10,427 nucleotides of DNA from VXYL01 sp964348085 (GTDB lineage: Bacteria > Pseudomonadota > Gammaproteobacteria > Pseudomonadales > Azotimanducaceae), in contig CAYGBI010000100.1 in NCBI GenBank assembly GCA_964348085.1, positions 1-10,427 of the forward strand. The letters run 5' to 3'. Below, piece by piece: positions 1-7,134 of this stretch (its first letter is position 1; each line of letters begins with the position of its first letter). The notes below the pieces were generated by a model. The model made no database searches. It saw only the letters and a list, made by a program, of their open reading frames with translations, and had not been told where the DNA came from. The position numbers and the translations under genes were made by a program.

Positions 1-54
1 ACCAGCGACCCGCTGATTAACAGTCAGCTGCTCTACCAACTGAGCTAAGGCGGA
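1..54 (-). tRNA. tRNA-Asn(GTT), partial: 3' end lies outside the window
   Basis: Read on the minus strand, this begins TCCGCCTTAGCTCAGTTGG, a standard acceptor 5' strand, D-stem and D-loop. The anticodon stem GCTGA/TCAGC closes the loop CTGTTAA (positions 17-23), giving anticodon GTT (19-21), which reads Asn codons. The variable region and the start of the T-arm are present, but the rest of the T-arm, the 3' acceptor strand and the CCA lie beyond position 1. Nothing suggests a pseudogene in the visible part. It is transcribed away from the ankyrin gene. Confidence 0.95.
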
Positions 55-71
55 AGCGTCGGGAACGCGGT

Positions 72-99
72 AGTTTACTCGCCCGTGGTCTACAGGCAA
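72..99 (-). promoter_or_regulatory. Probable sigma70 promoter of the tRNA-Asn gene
   Basis: On the minus strand a -35-like TTGCCT (94-99) and a -10-like TAAACT (72-77) are separated by 16 nt. The -10 ends 17 nt before the mature tRNA 5' end, leaving a short leader. The bases after the -10 are GC-rich (ACCGCG), like the discriminator of stringently controlled stable-RNA promoters. This is a match by eye only. Confidence 0.45.
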
Positions 100-127
100 C
101 CATGTTTTGGCGGTCGCGGACGGCTAC

Positions 128-133
128 GGAGGG
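128..133 (+). promoter_or_regulatory. Shine-Dalgarno site that decides the ankyrin-gene start
   Basis: GGAGGG sits 6 nt upstream of TTG at 140. This is the best ribosome-binding site in the region and favours TTG140 over the upstream in-frame TTG107, which has no such site. Confidence 0.6.
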
Positions 134-139
134 ACGAAG

Positions 140-1144
140 TTGGACGAGGAGCTAAAGAGCGCCGCCCAAGCCGGCGACGAAGACCGCTGCCGAGCGCTGT
201 TATTGACGCAAGCCGCGCGGACGCGAGCGGCGGTCGGGCTGGGTGAGCGGTCCGACCTTAGCGCCCTGCAATTGGCCTCCCTCTACGAGCCGATGGTTGC
301 GGGCGCGCTCTTGGCTTCGGGGGTCGAATGCGATCTGCACAGTGCGTGTGCGCTGGGCCGTACCGACGACATCGCGCGCCTCGCCGCGCCCGACCCCGGG
401 CAGCGAGCCCACGAGGGGAACTTTGCGACGCTGGCGGAGGACTTGACGCCGATGGGGTTCGCCCTGCTCCGCGGGCAACTCGAAGCCGTGTGGACGTTGT
501 TGCGCGCCGGCGACGACGCCAATCGGCCGCTGCGTCGAATCGGCTTCTACGTTTGGGAGATGGACGCGCTCGCCGAGGAACTTGGCGACTGGCGGCCGTT
601 GCACGCGGTTTGCGCGCACGGCTACCACGAAGACGCGACGGCGATTCTCGGTGCGCTGATTGCCGAGGGTGCGGATGTGAACGCGCTCTGCGTGCTTGGC
701 GAGGCGCCGCTGCATATCGCGGCCACCTATGGCTGGATGTGCGTTATGGAACGCTTGTTCGCCGCTGGCGCGGCGGTCGATCAACCGAGCGCCCCCGTAG
801 CGCAAACGTTGTGGCGAATATCCGCTCCGGCGCAGGCGCCTCGGGGCTTCGGCTACACGCCGCTGATGATCGCCACGCGGGAGGGCAAGGGCGAGGCCGT
901 GCGGCTATTGTTGAGCGCTGGCGCATACGTGAACGAACGGGACAGTAACGGCGCGACGCCGCTGCATCACGCGGCACGACCTTGGTGGCGAGAAGACGCC
1001 GCGGTGGCCGCCATGCTGCTCGATGCCGGCGGCGACGCGACGCTTCGCGACAGGCAAGGCCGCACGCCGGGCGACCTTGCGCAAGCCGCAGGTCACGCCG
1101 AGACGGCCGAGGCGCTCCGGAAAGCTTGCGCCGCCTCCGGCTAG
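140..1144 (+). CDS. Ankyrin-repeat protein
   Basis: This is a protein of about 334 residues built from ankyrin repeats, a scaffold for protein-protein binding; the partner is unknown. The clearest repeats start near residues 150 (DWRPLHAVCAHG), 187 (GEAPLHIAATYG), 238 (GYTPLMIATREG), 271 (GATPLHHAA) and 307 (GRTPGDLAQAAG). More degenerate copies fill the first 150 residues. An insert of roughly 20 residues, rich in Ala and Pro, interrupts the array just before the repeat at 238. No signal peptide or membrane segment is visible, so it is probably cytoplasmic. TTG140 was chosen because GGAGGG lies 6 nt upstream and the protein then begins DEELKSAAQAGD, a typical ankyrin N-cap. An in-frame TTG at 107 would add 11 residues. 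The tRNA gene upstream is divergent. Ankyrin proteins are frequent in host-associated bacteria, but this does not prove an effector role. Confidence 0.88.
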   Translation: MDEELKSAAQAGDEDRCRALLLTQAARTRAAVGLGERSDLSALQLASLYEPMVAGALLASGVECDLHSACALGRTDDIARLAAPDPGQRAHEGNFATLAEDLTPMGFALLRGQLEAVWTLLRAGDDANRPLRRIGFYVWEMDALAEELGDWRPLHAVCAHGYHEDATAILGALIAEGADVNALCVLGEAPLHIAATYGWMCVMERLFAAGAAVDQPSAPVAQTLWRISAPAQAPRGFGYTPLMIATREGKGEAVRLLLSAGAYVNERDSNGATPLHHAARPWWREDAAVAAMLLDAGGDATLRDRQGRTPGDLAQAAGHAETAEALRKACAASG

Positions 1145-1234
1145 TCGACGAACGTAGCGGTAGGTAGTGGTAGAGCGCAGCCCCATCAACGGACATAATC
1201 CCAACACCGGCTATCGGATAACTGAAGTGGTTTA

Positions 1235-2623
1235 GTGGTCTTGCTAGAGCGTCAGAACGATCCCTCGGCGTTGATGCGCCGGGCGACGTCGGCCGTAATG
1301 CGTCGCCTAGTGAATGAGAAACACCTCGCCGTCCGTCGCCGGCGAGTTGAACGGGTGCGCCGCAAGCGGGGCTTGCCGCACGTAGTCGAGTACTTTCATC
1401 AGGTCGACGACGGCTATAGCCACTTGGCGGCCCAGCTCTTGGGCCCTTTGCTGGCTCGCTACGACGTCGAATTGCGCTGTCATTTGGCACCCGCAGCGAG
1501 TGGCGGCAACGCGCCGGAGCCGGAGTTGCTGCGAGAACTTTCGCGCTTCGACTCGGCGATGATCGCCTCGCACTACGGCTTGCGCTTCCCTTCGGCCCAA
1601 GCGCTGCCGCGCACAGCGCTCGTAGAGTTGGCCACGCGCATACTCGCCTCCACGAACGACGCTACCTTCGCCGAGCTCGCGCCCCGGGTGGGAGACGCGC
1701 TTTGGTCGGATGACGAGGCTAAGCTGGAGGCGTTGGCGGAGCGCCAACCGCCAGTGGACGCGGCAACCGCCGAACGTCGCGTTGCGCTCGGTGGCGCTCG
1801 CCGGGAGAAGCTCGGCCACTATTCCGGCGGCATGTTCTACTACGGCAAGGAGTGGTATTGGGGCGTCGACCGCCTCTACCACTTGGAACAGCGTCTCATC
1901 GCCCTCGGCGCGGCCAAAACACCGAGCGAGAACCTGCTCGCGCCACCGCCCACATGGGACTTCAGCTCGGTAAGCGCGCCCCTGCCGGATGACGACCAAG
2001 AGTCTCCTTTGACGCTCGAGGTGTATCCCTCGGTGCGCAGCCCCTACACGTCGATCGCGTTTGGCGCGGCGGTCGACCTCGCGCGGGCTACCGGCGTGAG
2101 GCTTCGCGTGCGCCCGGTTCTGCCAATGGTGATGCGTGGGCTTTCTGTGCCGCGGCAGAAGGGCCTCTATATTTTCACCGACGCGGCGCGAGAAGCCCGG
2201 GCGCATGGGTTGCGCTGGGGGAATCTGCATGATCCCGTTGGCGAACCGACCCGGCGGTGCTATTCGCTGTATCCGTGGGCCGCCAGTCAAGGCCGGGGCG
2301 TCGCGCTATTGGCCGAGTTCATGCGCGCGGCTTTCTTTGACGGCGTCGACACGGGCACGACCGGCGGACTGCGGCGTGTCGTTGAGGCAGCCGGATTGTC
2401 ATGGCGCGAGGCCGAGGGCATGGTCGGCAATACCGATTGGCAAGAGGAGATCGAGGCCAACCGCCAAGCCATGTACCGCTTGGGCCTTTGGGGTGTGCCG
2501 AGCTTCCACTTGTTCACTGCGGACGGGGAGACGCTGCTCCGCGCTTGGGGGCAAGATCGCCTGTGGCTGGTCGCCCGGGAGATACGTCGCTACCTCGACA
2601 CCGCGAGCCGGACAGGACGCTAA
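1235..2623 (+). CDS. Tandem DsbA-family protein (HCCA isomerase / GST-kappa-like)
   Basis: This 462-residue protein appears to hold two thioredoxin-fold domains of the 2-hydroxychromene-2-carboxylate isomerase/GST-kappa type, about twice the usual 200-residue length. Domain 1 runs from about residue 49 (VVEYFHQVDDGYSH) to a family-typical end near 202 (YYGKEWYWGVDRL). Domain 2 runs from about 259 (LEVYPSVRSPYTS) to GVPSFHLF at 420 and WGQDRL at 438-443. Domain 2 keeps the SPY motif (Ser269), whose Ser activates glutathione in known family members. Domain 1 has Asp-Gly in place of Ser-Pro, so it may be non-catalytic. No CXXC is present at the active-site positions, arguing against disulfide exchange. 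There is no signal peptide. The first 40 residues are Arg-rich and could be shorter if translation starts at ATG1274 or ATG1298, since no good ribosome site supports GTG1235. A -10-like CATAAT lies at 1194-1199. The substrate is unknown. Confidence 0.8.
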   Translation: MVLLERQNDPSALMRRATSAVMRRLVNEKHLAVRRRRVERVRRKRGLPHVVEYFHQVDDGYSHLAAQLLGPLLARYDVELRCHLAPAASGGNAPEPELLRELSRFDSAMIASHYGLRFPSAQALPRTALVELATRILASTNDATFAELAPRVGDALWSDDEAKLEALAERQPPVDAATAERRVALGGARREKLGHYSGGMFYYGKEWYWGVDRLYHLEQRLIALGAAKTPSENLLAPPPTWDFSSVSAPLPDDDQESPLTLEVYPSVRSPYTSIAFGAAVDLARATGVRLRVRPVLPMVMRGLSVPRQKGLYIFTDAAREARAHGLRWGNLHDPVGEPTRRCYSLYPWAASQGRGVALLAEFMRAAFFDGVDTGTTGGLRRVVEAAGLSWREAEGMVGNTDWQEEIEANRQAMYRLGLWGVPSFHLFTADGETLLRAWGQDRLWLVAREIRRYLDTASRTGR

Positions 2624-2666
2624 CACCCCTCGGACTTGGCGACGTCAGCCGCGAAGTCCGAGGGTG
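2624..2666. terminator. Strong hairpin between convergent genes, likely bidirectional terminator
   Basis: CACCCCTCGGACTT (2624-2637) pairs with AAGTCCGAGGGTG (2654-2666) to give a 13-bp stem with one bulged C. The 16-nt loop could itself form a short GGC/GCC stem. It begins directly after the TAA of the tandem DsbA-family gene and lies 37 nt beyond the end of the convergent SDR gene. No run of T follows on either strand, so intrinsic termination may be weak, or the stem may instead protect mRNA 3' ends. Confidence 0.65.
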
Positions 2667-2703
2667 CTAGGGCGGCTTGGGCTGGGGCGAAAAGGCGGTG
2701 TCG

Positions 2704-3522
2704 CTAGTAGTACACGGCCTTGCCGCCCCCGCCATCGGCGGCGATTACCTCGCCGTTGACTGCCCAAGCTTTGTCGGAGCAAAGGAACGCAGCAAGATGG
2801 CCGATTTCCGCGGCGTCGACCATGCGCCCGATAGCGTTGCCGCGCGGGCTGTCCGCCGCGTAGTCCCGGGACTCGACCTCGGCTGGCGTGAGGCCGGCCC
2901 TATCTGCCCGAGCCTTGAGGGCGAGCGCGGTGCGTTCGGTGCGGGTGGCGCCGGGGTGGATGCAGTTGACCGTGATGCCGTCGCGTCCGAGTTGCGTTGC
3001 GAGCGTACGGGTGAGGTGTACGAGCGAGACGTTGCGCGCGCCGCCACTCAAGTTGCCGGCGATGCGAGCGTTCAGTCCGCTGATGTTGACGATGCGGCCC
3101 CAGCCGGCGGCTTTGAGGTGCGGGATCGCCGCTCGCGCACAGCGTAGTGCGCCCATGTATTTGATGTTGAAGTCGTCGAGAAAGTCGTCGTCGACAATGG
3201 TCTCGATCGGGCCGGTGGCGGTGCGCGAACCGCCGGGTTGTGAGCCGCTGTTGACGAGGATATGCAGCCCGCCGAGTTCGTTCGCGGCGTCGTTCACGGT
3301 CTGCTCTACTTGGGCGCGGTCGGTGACGTCGCAAGGCAGAGGCAAAACCCGGCGACCGGTCGTGATGTTGATTTCCCGCGCCGAGTGCGAGAGTTGCGGT
3401 GCGCCCCGGGCGATGAGCGCCAACTCCACGCCCTCGCGTGCAAGCGCCAAGGCGATCGCCTTGCCGATGCCGCGGCTGCCGCCGACGACCAACCCGCGTT
3501 TGCCACGTAGTCCCAAGTCCAT
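2704..3522 (-). CDS. Atypical short-chain dehydrogenase/reductase (SDR) lacking YxxxK
   Basis: This 272-residue Rossmann-fold protein has the normal SDR length. The cofactor glycine motif is GGSRGIG (14-20), DVTD follows at 65-68, a variant of NNAG reads VNSG (90-93), and the structural Asn is at 119 (FNIKY). The C-terminal PGATRTER and ADGG segments are also typical. Where the catalytic YxxxK should stand, before the LTRTLA helix, the sequence reads GGARN (160-164). Tyr is therefore Gly and Lys is Asn, and the catalytic Ser position near NISG (146-149) is also altered. It keeps the nucleotide-binding half but probably does not use the classical proton relay. It ends convergently with the DsbA-family gene and is divergent from the FAD monooxygenase. 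The start is ATG3522, with no clear ribosome site. The fold is certain; substrate and activity are unknown. Confidence 0.9.
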   Translation of the reverse strand: MDLGLRGKRGLVVGGSRGIGKAIALALAREGVELALIARGAPQLSHSAREINITTGRRVLPLPCDVTDRAQVEQTVNDAANELGGLHILVNSGSQPGGSRTATGPIETIVDDDFLDDFNIKYMGALRCARAAIPHLKAAGWGRIVNISGLNARIAGNLSGGARNVSLVHLTRTLATQLGRDGITVNCIHPGATRTERTALALKARADRAGLTPAEVESRDYAADSPRGNAIGRMVDAAEIGHLAAFLCSDKAWAVNGEVIAADGGGGKAVYY

Positions 3523-3635
3523 GCCGCCAAGTGTAGGCCAAGCCGTCGCCCATTGCCGAACGGGTACTTGGTTTCGTTGTCGCCGGAAGCGTTGGGGCGG
3601 GACTGCTCGCGGTGGTTGGCGTCGGCGACCTCAGC

Positions 3636-4805
3636 ATGTCTGATCGCTCGGCGCTCGTAGTCGGCGGTGGCATCGGTGGCCTGACGGCGGCCTTGTGCCT
3701 GGCCGAACGCGGCTGGCAAGTGGCCGTCTTCGAGCAAGCGCCGGCGTTCGGCGAAGTGGGCGCTGGCATTCAACTCAGCCCCAACGCCACGAGGGTGCTG
3801 CATCGTTTGGGCTTGGCTCGGCAACTGCGCGATGCTGCGAGCGTTCCCGAGATGGCCAAGGTGCGCCATTGGCGCAGCGGCGAGGTGATCGCCGAGACTC
3901 CGTTGGGGGCGGCGCTACAGGCGAAACACGGTTTTCCCTACTACCACATCCACCGGGCTGATCTGCTGCGTTCGCTCGTGACGGCGGCGAGAGACGCCGG
4001 AGTGGAACTGTGTACCGGAACGGCGTTGAGCGGCGTCCGCCAGACAGCGGAGATTGTGACGGCGACCTTCGCCGGGCAGCACCGCCGAGGCGAGTTGCTA
4101 ATCGGCGCGGATGGCATCCACTCCACGGTGCGCAGGCTGTGTTTCGCTGCTGATCGGCCACGCTATACCGGACGCGTCGCTTGGCGCGCCTTGGTTCCGG
4201 TGCGCGGTGCGCCGGCCAACGCGCTCGCGCCGTTCGCTACGGTATGGTGGGGGCCCGGCGAGCATTTCGTGCAGTATCCGTTGCGTCGGGCGAGCGTGGT
4301 CAACTGCGTTGCAGTGGTGGAACAGAAACCGCCTTGGCCGGCGGAGTCTTGGCGCGTGGCCGGCGTCCCGGGTGACTTGCGGCGCCATTTCGATGGCTGG
4401 CATCCCGACGTCCGGCGGCTGATCGACGCGATGCCGCCGAATGCCTGCTTCAAATGGGCGCTCTTGCGCCGAGGGGTGGCTCGGCGTTGGCACGACGGGC
4501 GATTGGCGTTGCTCGGCGACGCTTGCCATCCAACGCTGCCTTTTTTGGCGCAGGGCGCCGCGCTCGCCATAGAAGACGCGGCGGTACTGGCGCGCTGTGT
4601 CGCCGAGGGTGTCGACGGGGCCCGCTTGCGACGCTACCAAGTCGCCCGCCGCCGACGCGCGGCCTTGGTGCAAGCGGCGTCCCGCCAGCACGGCACGCTG
4701 TTTCACCTGCGTGGCCTCGCCGCGTGGCTGCGCGATCAAGCGGCGCCGTACGCCGCCGGCAGGACATTGGACTGGCTGTTCCGCTACAACGCGCTCGCCG
4801 AGTAG
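3636..4805 (+). CDS. FAD-dependent monooxygenase (salicylate hydroxylase-like)
   Basis: This is a 389-residue class A flavoprotein monooxygenase. Such enzymes use NAD(P)H and O2 to hydroxylate small aromatic compounds in the cytoplasm. The FAD-binding Rossmann motif GGGIGG is at residues 10-15, with the ribose-binding Glu at 33. The DG motif GADGIHS is at 157-163, and the GD motif LLGDACHPTLPFLAQGAA starts at 292. The GD-motif wording and the length match the salicylate 1-hydroxylase / 3-hydroxybenzoate 6-hydroxylase / 6-hydroxynicotinate 3-monooxygenase group, but the substrate cannot be read from sequence. ATG3636 was chosen because MSDRSALVVGGGIGG is a standard start for the fold; an in-frame GTG at 3612 would add eight residues. 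The gene is divergent from the SDR, with about 110 nt between them that could hold both promoters, although I saw no convincing -35/-10 pair. It ends 21 nt from the convergent membrane-protein gene. Confidence 0.9.
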   Translation: MSDRSALVVGGGIGGLTAALCLAERGWQVAVFEQAPAFGEVGAGIQLSPNATRVLHRLGLARQLRDAASVPEMAKVRHWRSGEVIAETPLGAALQAKHGFPYYHIHRADLLRSLVTAARDAGVELCTGTALSGVRQTAEIVTATFAGQHRRGELLIGADGIHSTVRRLCFAADRPRYTGRVAWRALVPVRGAPANALAPFATVWWGPGEHFVQYPLRRASVVNCVAVVEQKPPWPAESWRVAGVPGDLRRHFDGWHPDVRRLIDAMPPNACFKWALLRRGVARRWHDGRLALLGDACHPTLPFLAQGAALAIEDAAVLARCVAEGVDGARLRRYQVARRRRAALVQAASRQHGTLFHLRGLAAWLRDQAAPYAAGRTLDWLFRYNALAE

Positions 4806-4826
4806 CGGGCGGACGGCCGGTTCGTC

Positions 4827-6059
4827 TTACGGATTCGCGTCGTTGATCGCCGCGTCTATGCGCTCGGCTTGCTGCCGCAAGAGCGCCTCGACGCCGTCGT
4901 CAATGCCGCGCACGATGGCGGTTGGCGCGCTGACGGAAGGCGGCAGTGCTCGGGCGGCGGGACTCTCGAACGGATCGAAGCGCAGATCCTCGCGTCCTTC
5001 GAGCGCGGCGTAGGCCGCTTCGCCAACGATCACCTCCCCGTTCGGCGCCAGCGAAGAGAGCAACGCCACGTCGCGTGCGGTTTCCGCGGGGCTTGGTTCG
5101 CCTTCAACGGTCACCAAGTCGAAGCCGTAGCGGAAGAGGTTGCCCGACTTCGTCGCTGCGCCGTCTTCGTCGCCGGATGGGGGCCGACCGGAGGCGCCGT
5201 GGTCGCGCCTTTCGCTCTCCTCTTGGGCATTGACGTCGCCGGGCGAGTCGAAGACCTTGAGCGAACGGTTCTCGAAGAGACGGTGTGCCAACAGGGCGGC
5301 ATGGACGGGCGCTAGATCGTGTTCGGCGTCGCCCGCCAAGACCATCGCAATGCCGGTGTCGTGCAGCTCCGCGGCGTCGGCGGAATAGAGCTCGGCGATC
5401 TCCCGCGCCACTGCGCTCGCTCGGCGAAGGATGTTGTCGCGCTTGGCTGCCGTCATCCCGGTGCGTCGAAAGAGATTCGCCACCAGTACGTACTTGGTGC
5501 TCGTTTCGCGTGCGGCGGGCGCGGACTTCGACCTCTTGGCGGATCGCTTGGTAAGCAATTGCACGCCAAAGTAGAGGCCGGCACCGGTAAGCAACAGCCC
5601 GCCCAACCAGACCAACCAAGACCTCGCCAAGAGACGCGGCAGCGGCAGGCCAAAGTGGTTGCGGTCCAGCGTCACCCGCACATCGCCCAACACCGTGTCT
5701 TGCGCGGTGACCGAGTGAATATACGGGCTGCCGCCGGCCCCGGCGCTGCGGCCGGCGACGATGAAAGGCCGATGGTCGGCGGCGTGGACCGCCACGCGCC
5801 ACACTTCGTCGCGTTCGCTTATCTGCTTTACCAGCAGGCCGAAAGCGACCCGGTCTCGGCGCTTCAGTGGTTCCACGGCGAGTTGCGCCAGACTTTGCGC
5901 CATGGCGTCGCCGTAGCGATCCATGGCGAGGGTGCGCTGCTTCGCCTCGACGAACCCATACGCAAGCGAAGCGACGATCAAGGCGCAGGCGTAGCCGACG
6001 GCTGCGGCGACGGCGAGGCGTACAGCGTCAGAGTACCGTCGTGTCCGAACTCCCGGCAT
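4827..6059 (-). CDS. Two-TM membrane protein with degenerate class III cyclase-like domain
   Basis: This 410-residue protein has TM1 at about 15-37, a roughly 110-residue extracytoplasmic domain, TM2 at about 148-169 and a cytoplasmic domain of about 230 residues. The N-terminal half (MDRYGDAMAQSLAQLAVEPL and onward) resembles membrane sensor proteins of the AhpA/YtjB (Smp) type; this is a recollection of the family, not a search. From about 188 to 375 the sequence follows the layout of an adenylate/guanylate cyclase homology domain: YVLVANLF (190-197), then HDTGIAMVL (233-241), then LLSSLAPNGEVIVGEAAYAAL. Both metal-binding Asp positions seem lost (Asn195, Thr235), as does the Asn/Arg transition-state pair. 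It is therefore probably a non-catalytic sensor or scaffold. A low-complexity linker rich in Asp, Glu and Gly divides the domain. The ATG lies 3 nt after the epmB stop, so the two are probably co-transcribed and translationally coupled. Confidence 0.75.
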   Translation of the reverse strand: MPGVRTRRYSDAVRLAVAAAVGYACALIVASLAYGFVEAKQRTLAMDRYGDAMAQSLAQLAVEPLKRRDRVAFGLLVKQISERDEVWRVAVHAADHRPFIVAGRSAGAGGSPYIHSVTAQDTVLGDVRVTLDRNHFGLPLPRLLARSWLVWLGGLLLTGAGLYFGVQLLTKRSAKRSKSAPAARETSTKYVLVANLFRRTGMTAAKRDNILRRASAVAREIAELYSADAAELHDTGIAMVLAGDAEHDLAPVHAALLAHRLFENRSLKVFDSPGDVNAQEESERRDHGASGRPPSGDEDGAATKSGNLFRYGFDLVTVEGEPSPAETARDVALLSSLAPNGEVIVGEAAYAALEGREDLRFDPFESPAARALPPSVSAPTAIVRGIDDGVEALLRQQAERIDAAINDANP

Positions 6060-6062
6060 GCT

Positions 6063-7073
6063 TCAATGCGTGGCCAACATTTCCTTGGCCTCGGCGCCCG
6101 GCCGCTCACGCACCAGCTTCGGCACAAGATAGCCCGGCAATCGCGCCGCCATGCTGCGGTGGATGGTGCGTGCGGTCCGTTCGTCGACGTCGAAGTGGGC
6201 CGTGCCCGCTACCGCATCCGGCATGTGCAAGTAGTACGGTAGAACGCCGGCGGCGAAGAGTTTCTCGGAGAGTTCGACGAGCGCGCCGGCGTCGTCGTTG
6301 ACGCCTCGGAGCAGCACGCTTTGATTCAACAACGTGACGCGGCCGAGCGCACCGAGCGCCCGGGCGCAGTCGGCGTCGAGTTCGTTGCCATGGTTGAAAT
6401 GCAGCACCATCACCACGCGCTGACGGACGCTTGCGAGCGTGTCGAGGAGTGCCGCCGTCACGCGCTGTGGGATGACGACCGGCAAACGGGTGTGAATACG
6501 AATGCGGGCGACATGGTCGATGCCGCCGATCGCCTCGATGAGGCGGCGCAAATGCGCATCCGTCAACAGCAGCGGGTCGCCGCCGGAGAGGATCACTTCC
6601 CGCACTTGGGCATCGCGGCGCAGTGTTTCAACGGCGGGAAAGCCGGGCGGTTGGCGATGCTCTCCGTATGGAAAGTGGCGGCGAAAGCAATAGCGGCAAT
6701 TGACCGCGCAGGCCCCGGCGGCGAGCAACAGCGCCCGGCCGGCGTACTTTCGCATCAAGCCGTGTTCGGTCATGGCCGCCGCCTCTTCGAGCGGGTCGCC
6801 ACAATAACCGCTGCTTCGGACTTGCTCGGCCGGGTTGGGCAGCACCTGTCGCAGCAGCGGGTCGTCCGGATCGCCGCGCCTCATGCGGGCGACATAAGGG
6901 CGCGGCACCTTGAGCGGAAATCGGCTAGCGGGGAGTGCGTCCACCTGCGTCGGGTCCACGCCGATCAAGCCGAGCAGGTCGCCGACACTCGTCACTACGT
7001 GCCGCAGTTCCCGACGCCATTCGTCCGCCGCCCAAGGGGCGTGGTTGGTCGCGGGGGCTTGGCTAGGTATCAT
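6063..7073 (-). CDS. epmB: EF-P beta-lysylation protein EpmB (lysine 2,3-aminomutase family)
   Basis: This 336-residue radical-SAM, PLP-dependent enzyme converts (S)-alpha-lysine to (R)-beta-lysine, the donor for EF-P modification. The 4Fe-4S motif is CAVNCRYC, with Cys122, Cys126 and Cys129 in the CxxxCxxC spacing. SGGDPLLL and the Arg/His-rich IRIHTRLPVVIP segment are typical of the aminomutase barrel. Near the C-terminus GYLVPKLVRE carries the predicted PLP-binding Lys319. The N-terminus (FPLKVPRPYVARM, residues 52-64) matches EpmB rather than the longer clostridial lysine 2,3-aminomutases, which carry a C-terminal extension. ATG7073 was chosen because AAGGA (7079-7083 on this strand) lies 5 nt upstream; a longer in-frame start at 7097 is possible but unneeded. 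It is divergent from efp, with only 61 nt between the start codons, and overlaps the putative efp -10 box. Confidence 0.95.
   Translation of the reverse strand: MIPSQAPATNHAPWAADEWRRELRHVVTSVGDLLGLIGVDPTQVDALPASRFPLKVPRPYVARMRRGDPDDPLLRQVLPNPAEQVRSSGYCGDPLEEAAAMTEHGLMRKYAGRALLLAAGACAVNCRYCFRRHFPYGEHRQPPGFPAVETLRRDAQVREVILSGGDPLLLTDAHLRRLIEAIGGIDHVARIRIHTRLPVVIPQRVTAALLDTLASVRQRVVMVLHFNHGNELDADCARALGALGRVTLLNQSVLLRGVNDDAGALVELSEKLFAAGVLPYYLHMPDAVAGTAHFDVDERTARTIHRSMAARLPGYLVPKLVRERPGAEAKEMLATH
7045..7073 (+). promoter_or_regulatory. Possible sigma70 promoter of efp, overlapping the epmB start
   Basis: TTGGTC (7045-7050), 17 nt, then TATCAT (7068-7073). The -10 matches consensus at 5 of 6 positions; the -35 matches only at TTG. 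Transcription would begin near 7080, giving a leader of about 55 nt to the efp GTG. The -10 covers the epmB ATG on the other strand, so efp initiation and epmB expression could interfere. This was found by eye and not tested. Confidence 0.35.
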
Positions 7074-7078
7074 GGCGT

Positions 7079-7083
7079 TCCTT
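7079..7083 (-). promoter_or_regulatory. Ribosome-binding site of epmB
   Basis: On the minus strand AAGGA lies 5 nt before ATG7073. It supports this start over the in-frame ORF beginning at 7097. Confidence 0.55.
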
Positions 7084-7121
7084 GCGACCACATCCACACG
7101 CCTTGTTTTGCAGGCGCACGC

Positions 7122-7125
7122 GGAG
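7122..7125 (+). promoter_or_regulatory. Ribosome-binding site of efp
   Basis: GGAG lies 9 nt before GTG7135. Together with N-terminal homology it fixes the efp start at this GTG. Confidence 0.5.
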
Positions 7126-7134
7126 AATTACGGC

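Noticed and set aside
102..104. ATG close to the ankyrin gene start
   Set aside because: It is in a different frame from the ankyrin ORF (102 against 107/140) and cannot start it.
1..140. tRNA-Asn as an integration site for an accessory island covering this window
   Set aside because: The tRNA 3' end points out of the window at position 1. No integrase or direct repeat is seen on this side, and EF-P genes are core genes.
744..1490. Minus-strand open frame of 248 codons
   Set aside because: The product is Arg/Pro/Ser-rich and antisense to two better-supported genes, typical of a GC-rich shadow frame.
3523..3635. Promoters in the SDR/monooxygenase divergent spacer
   Set aside because: A TACACT -10-like site exists on the minus strand, but it has no properly spaced -35 and only 4 of 6 matches. 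Nothing convincing was seen on the plus strand.
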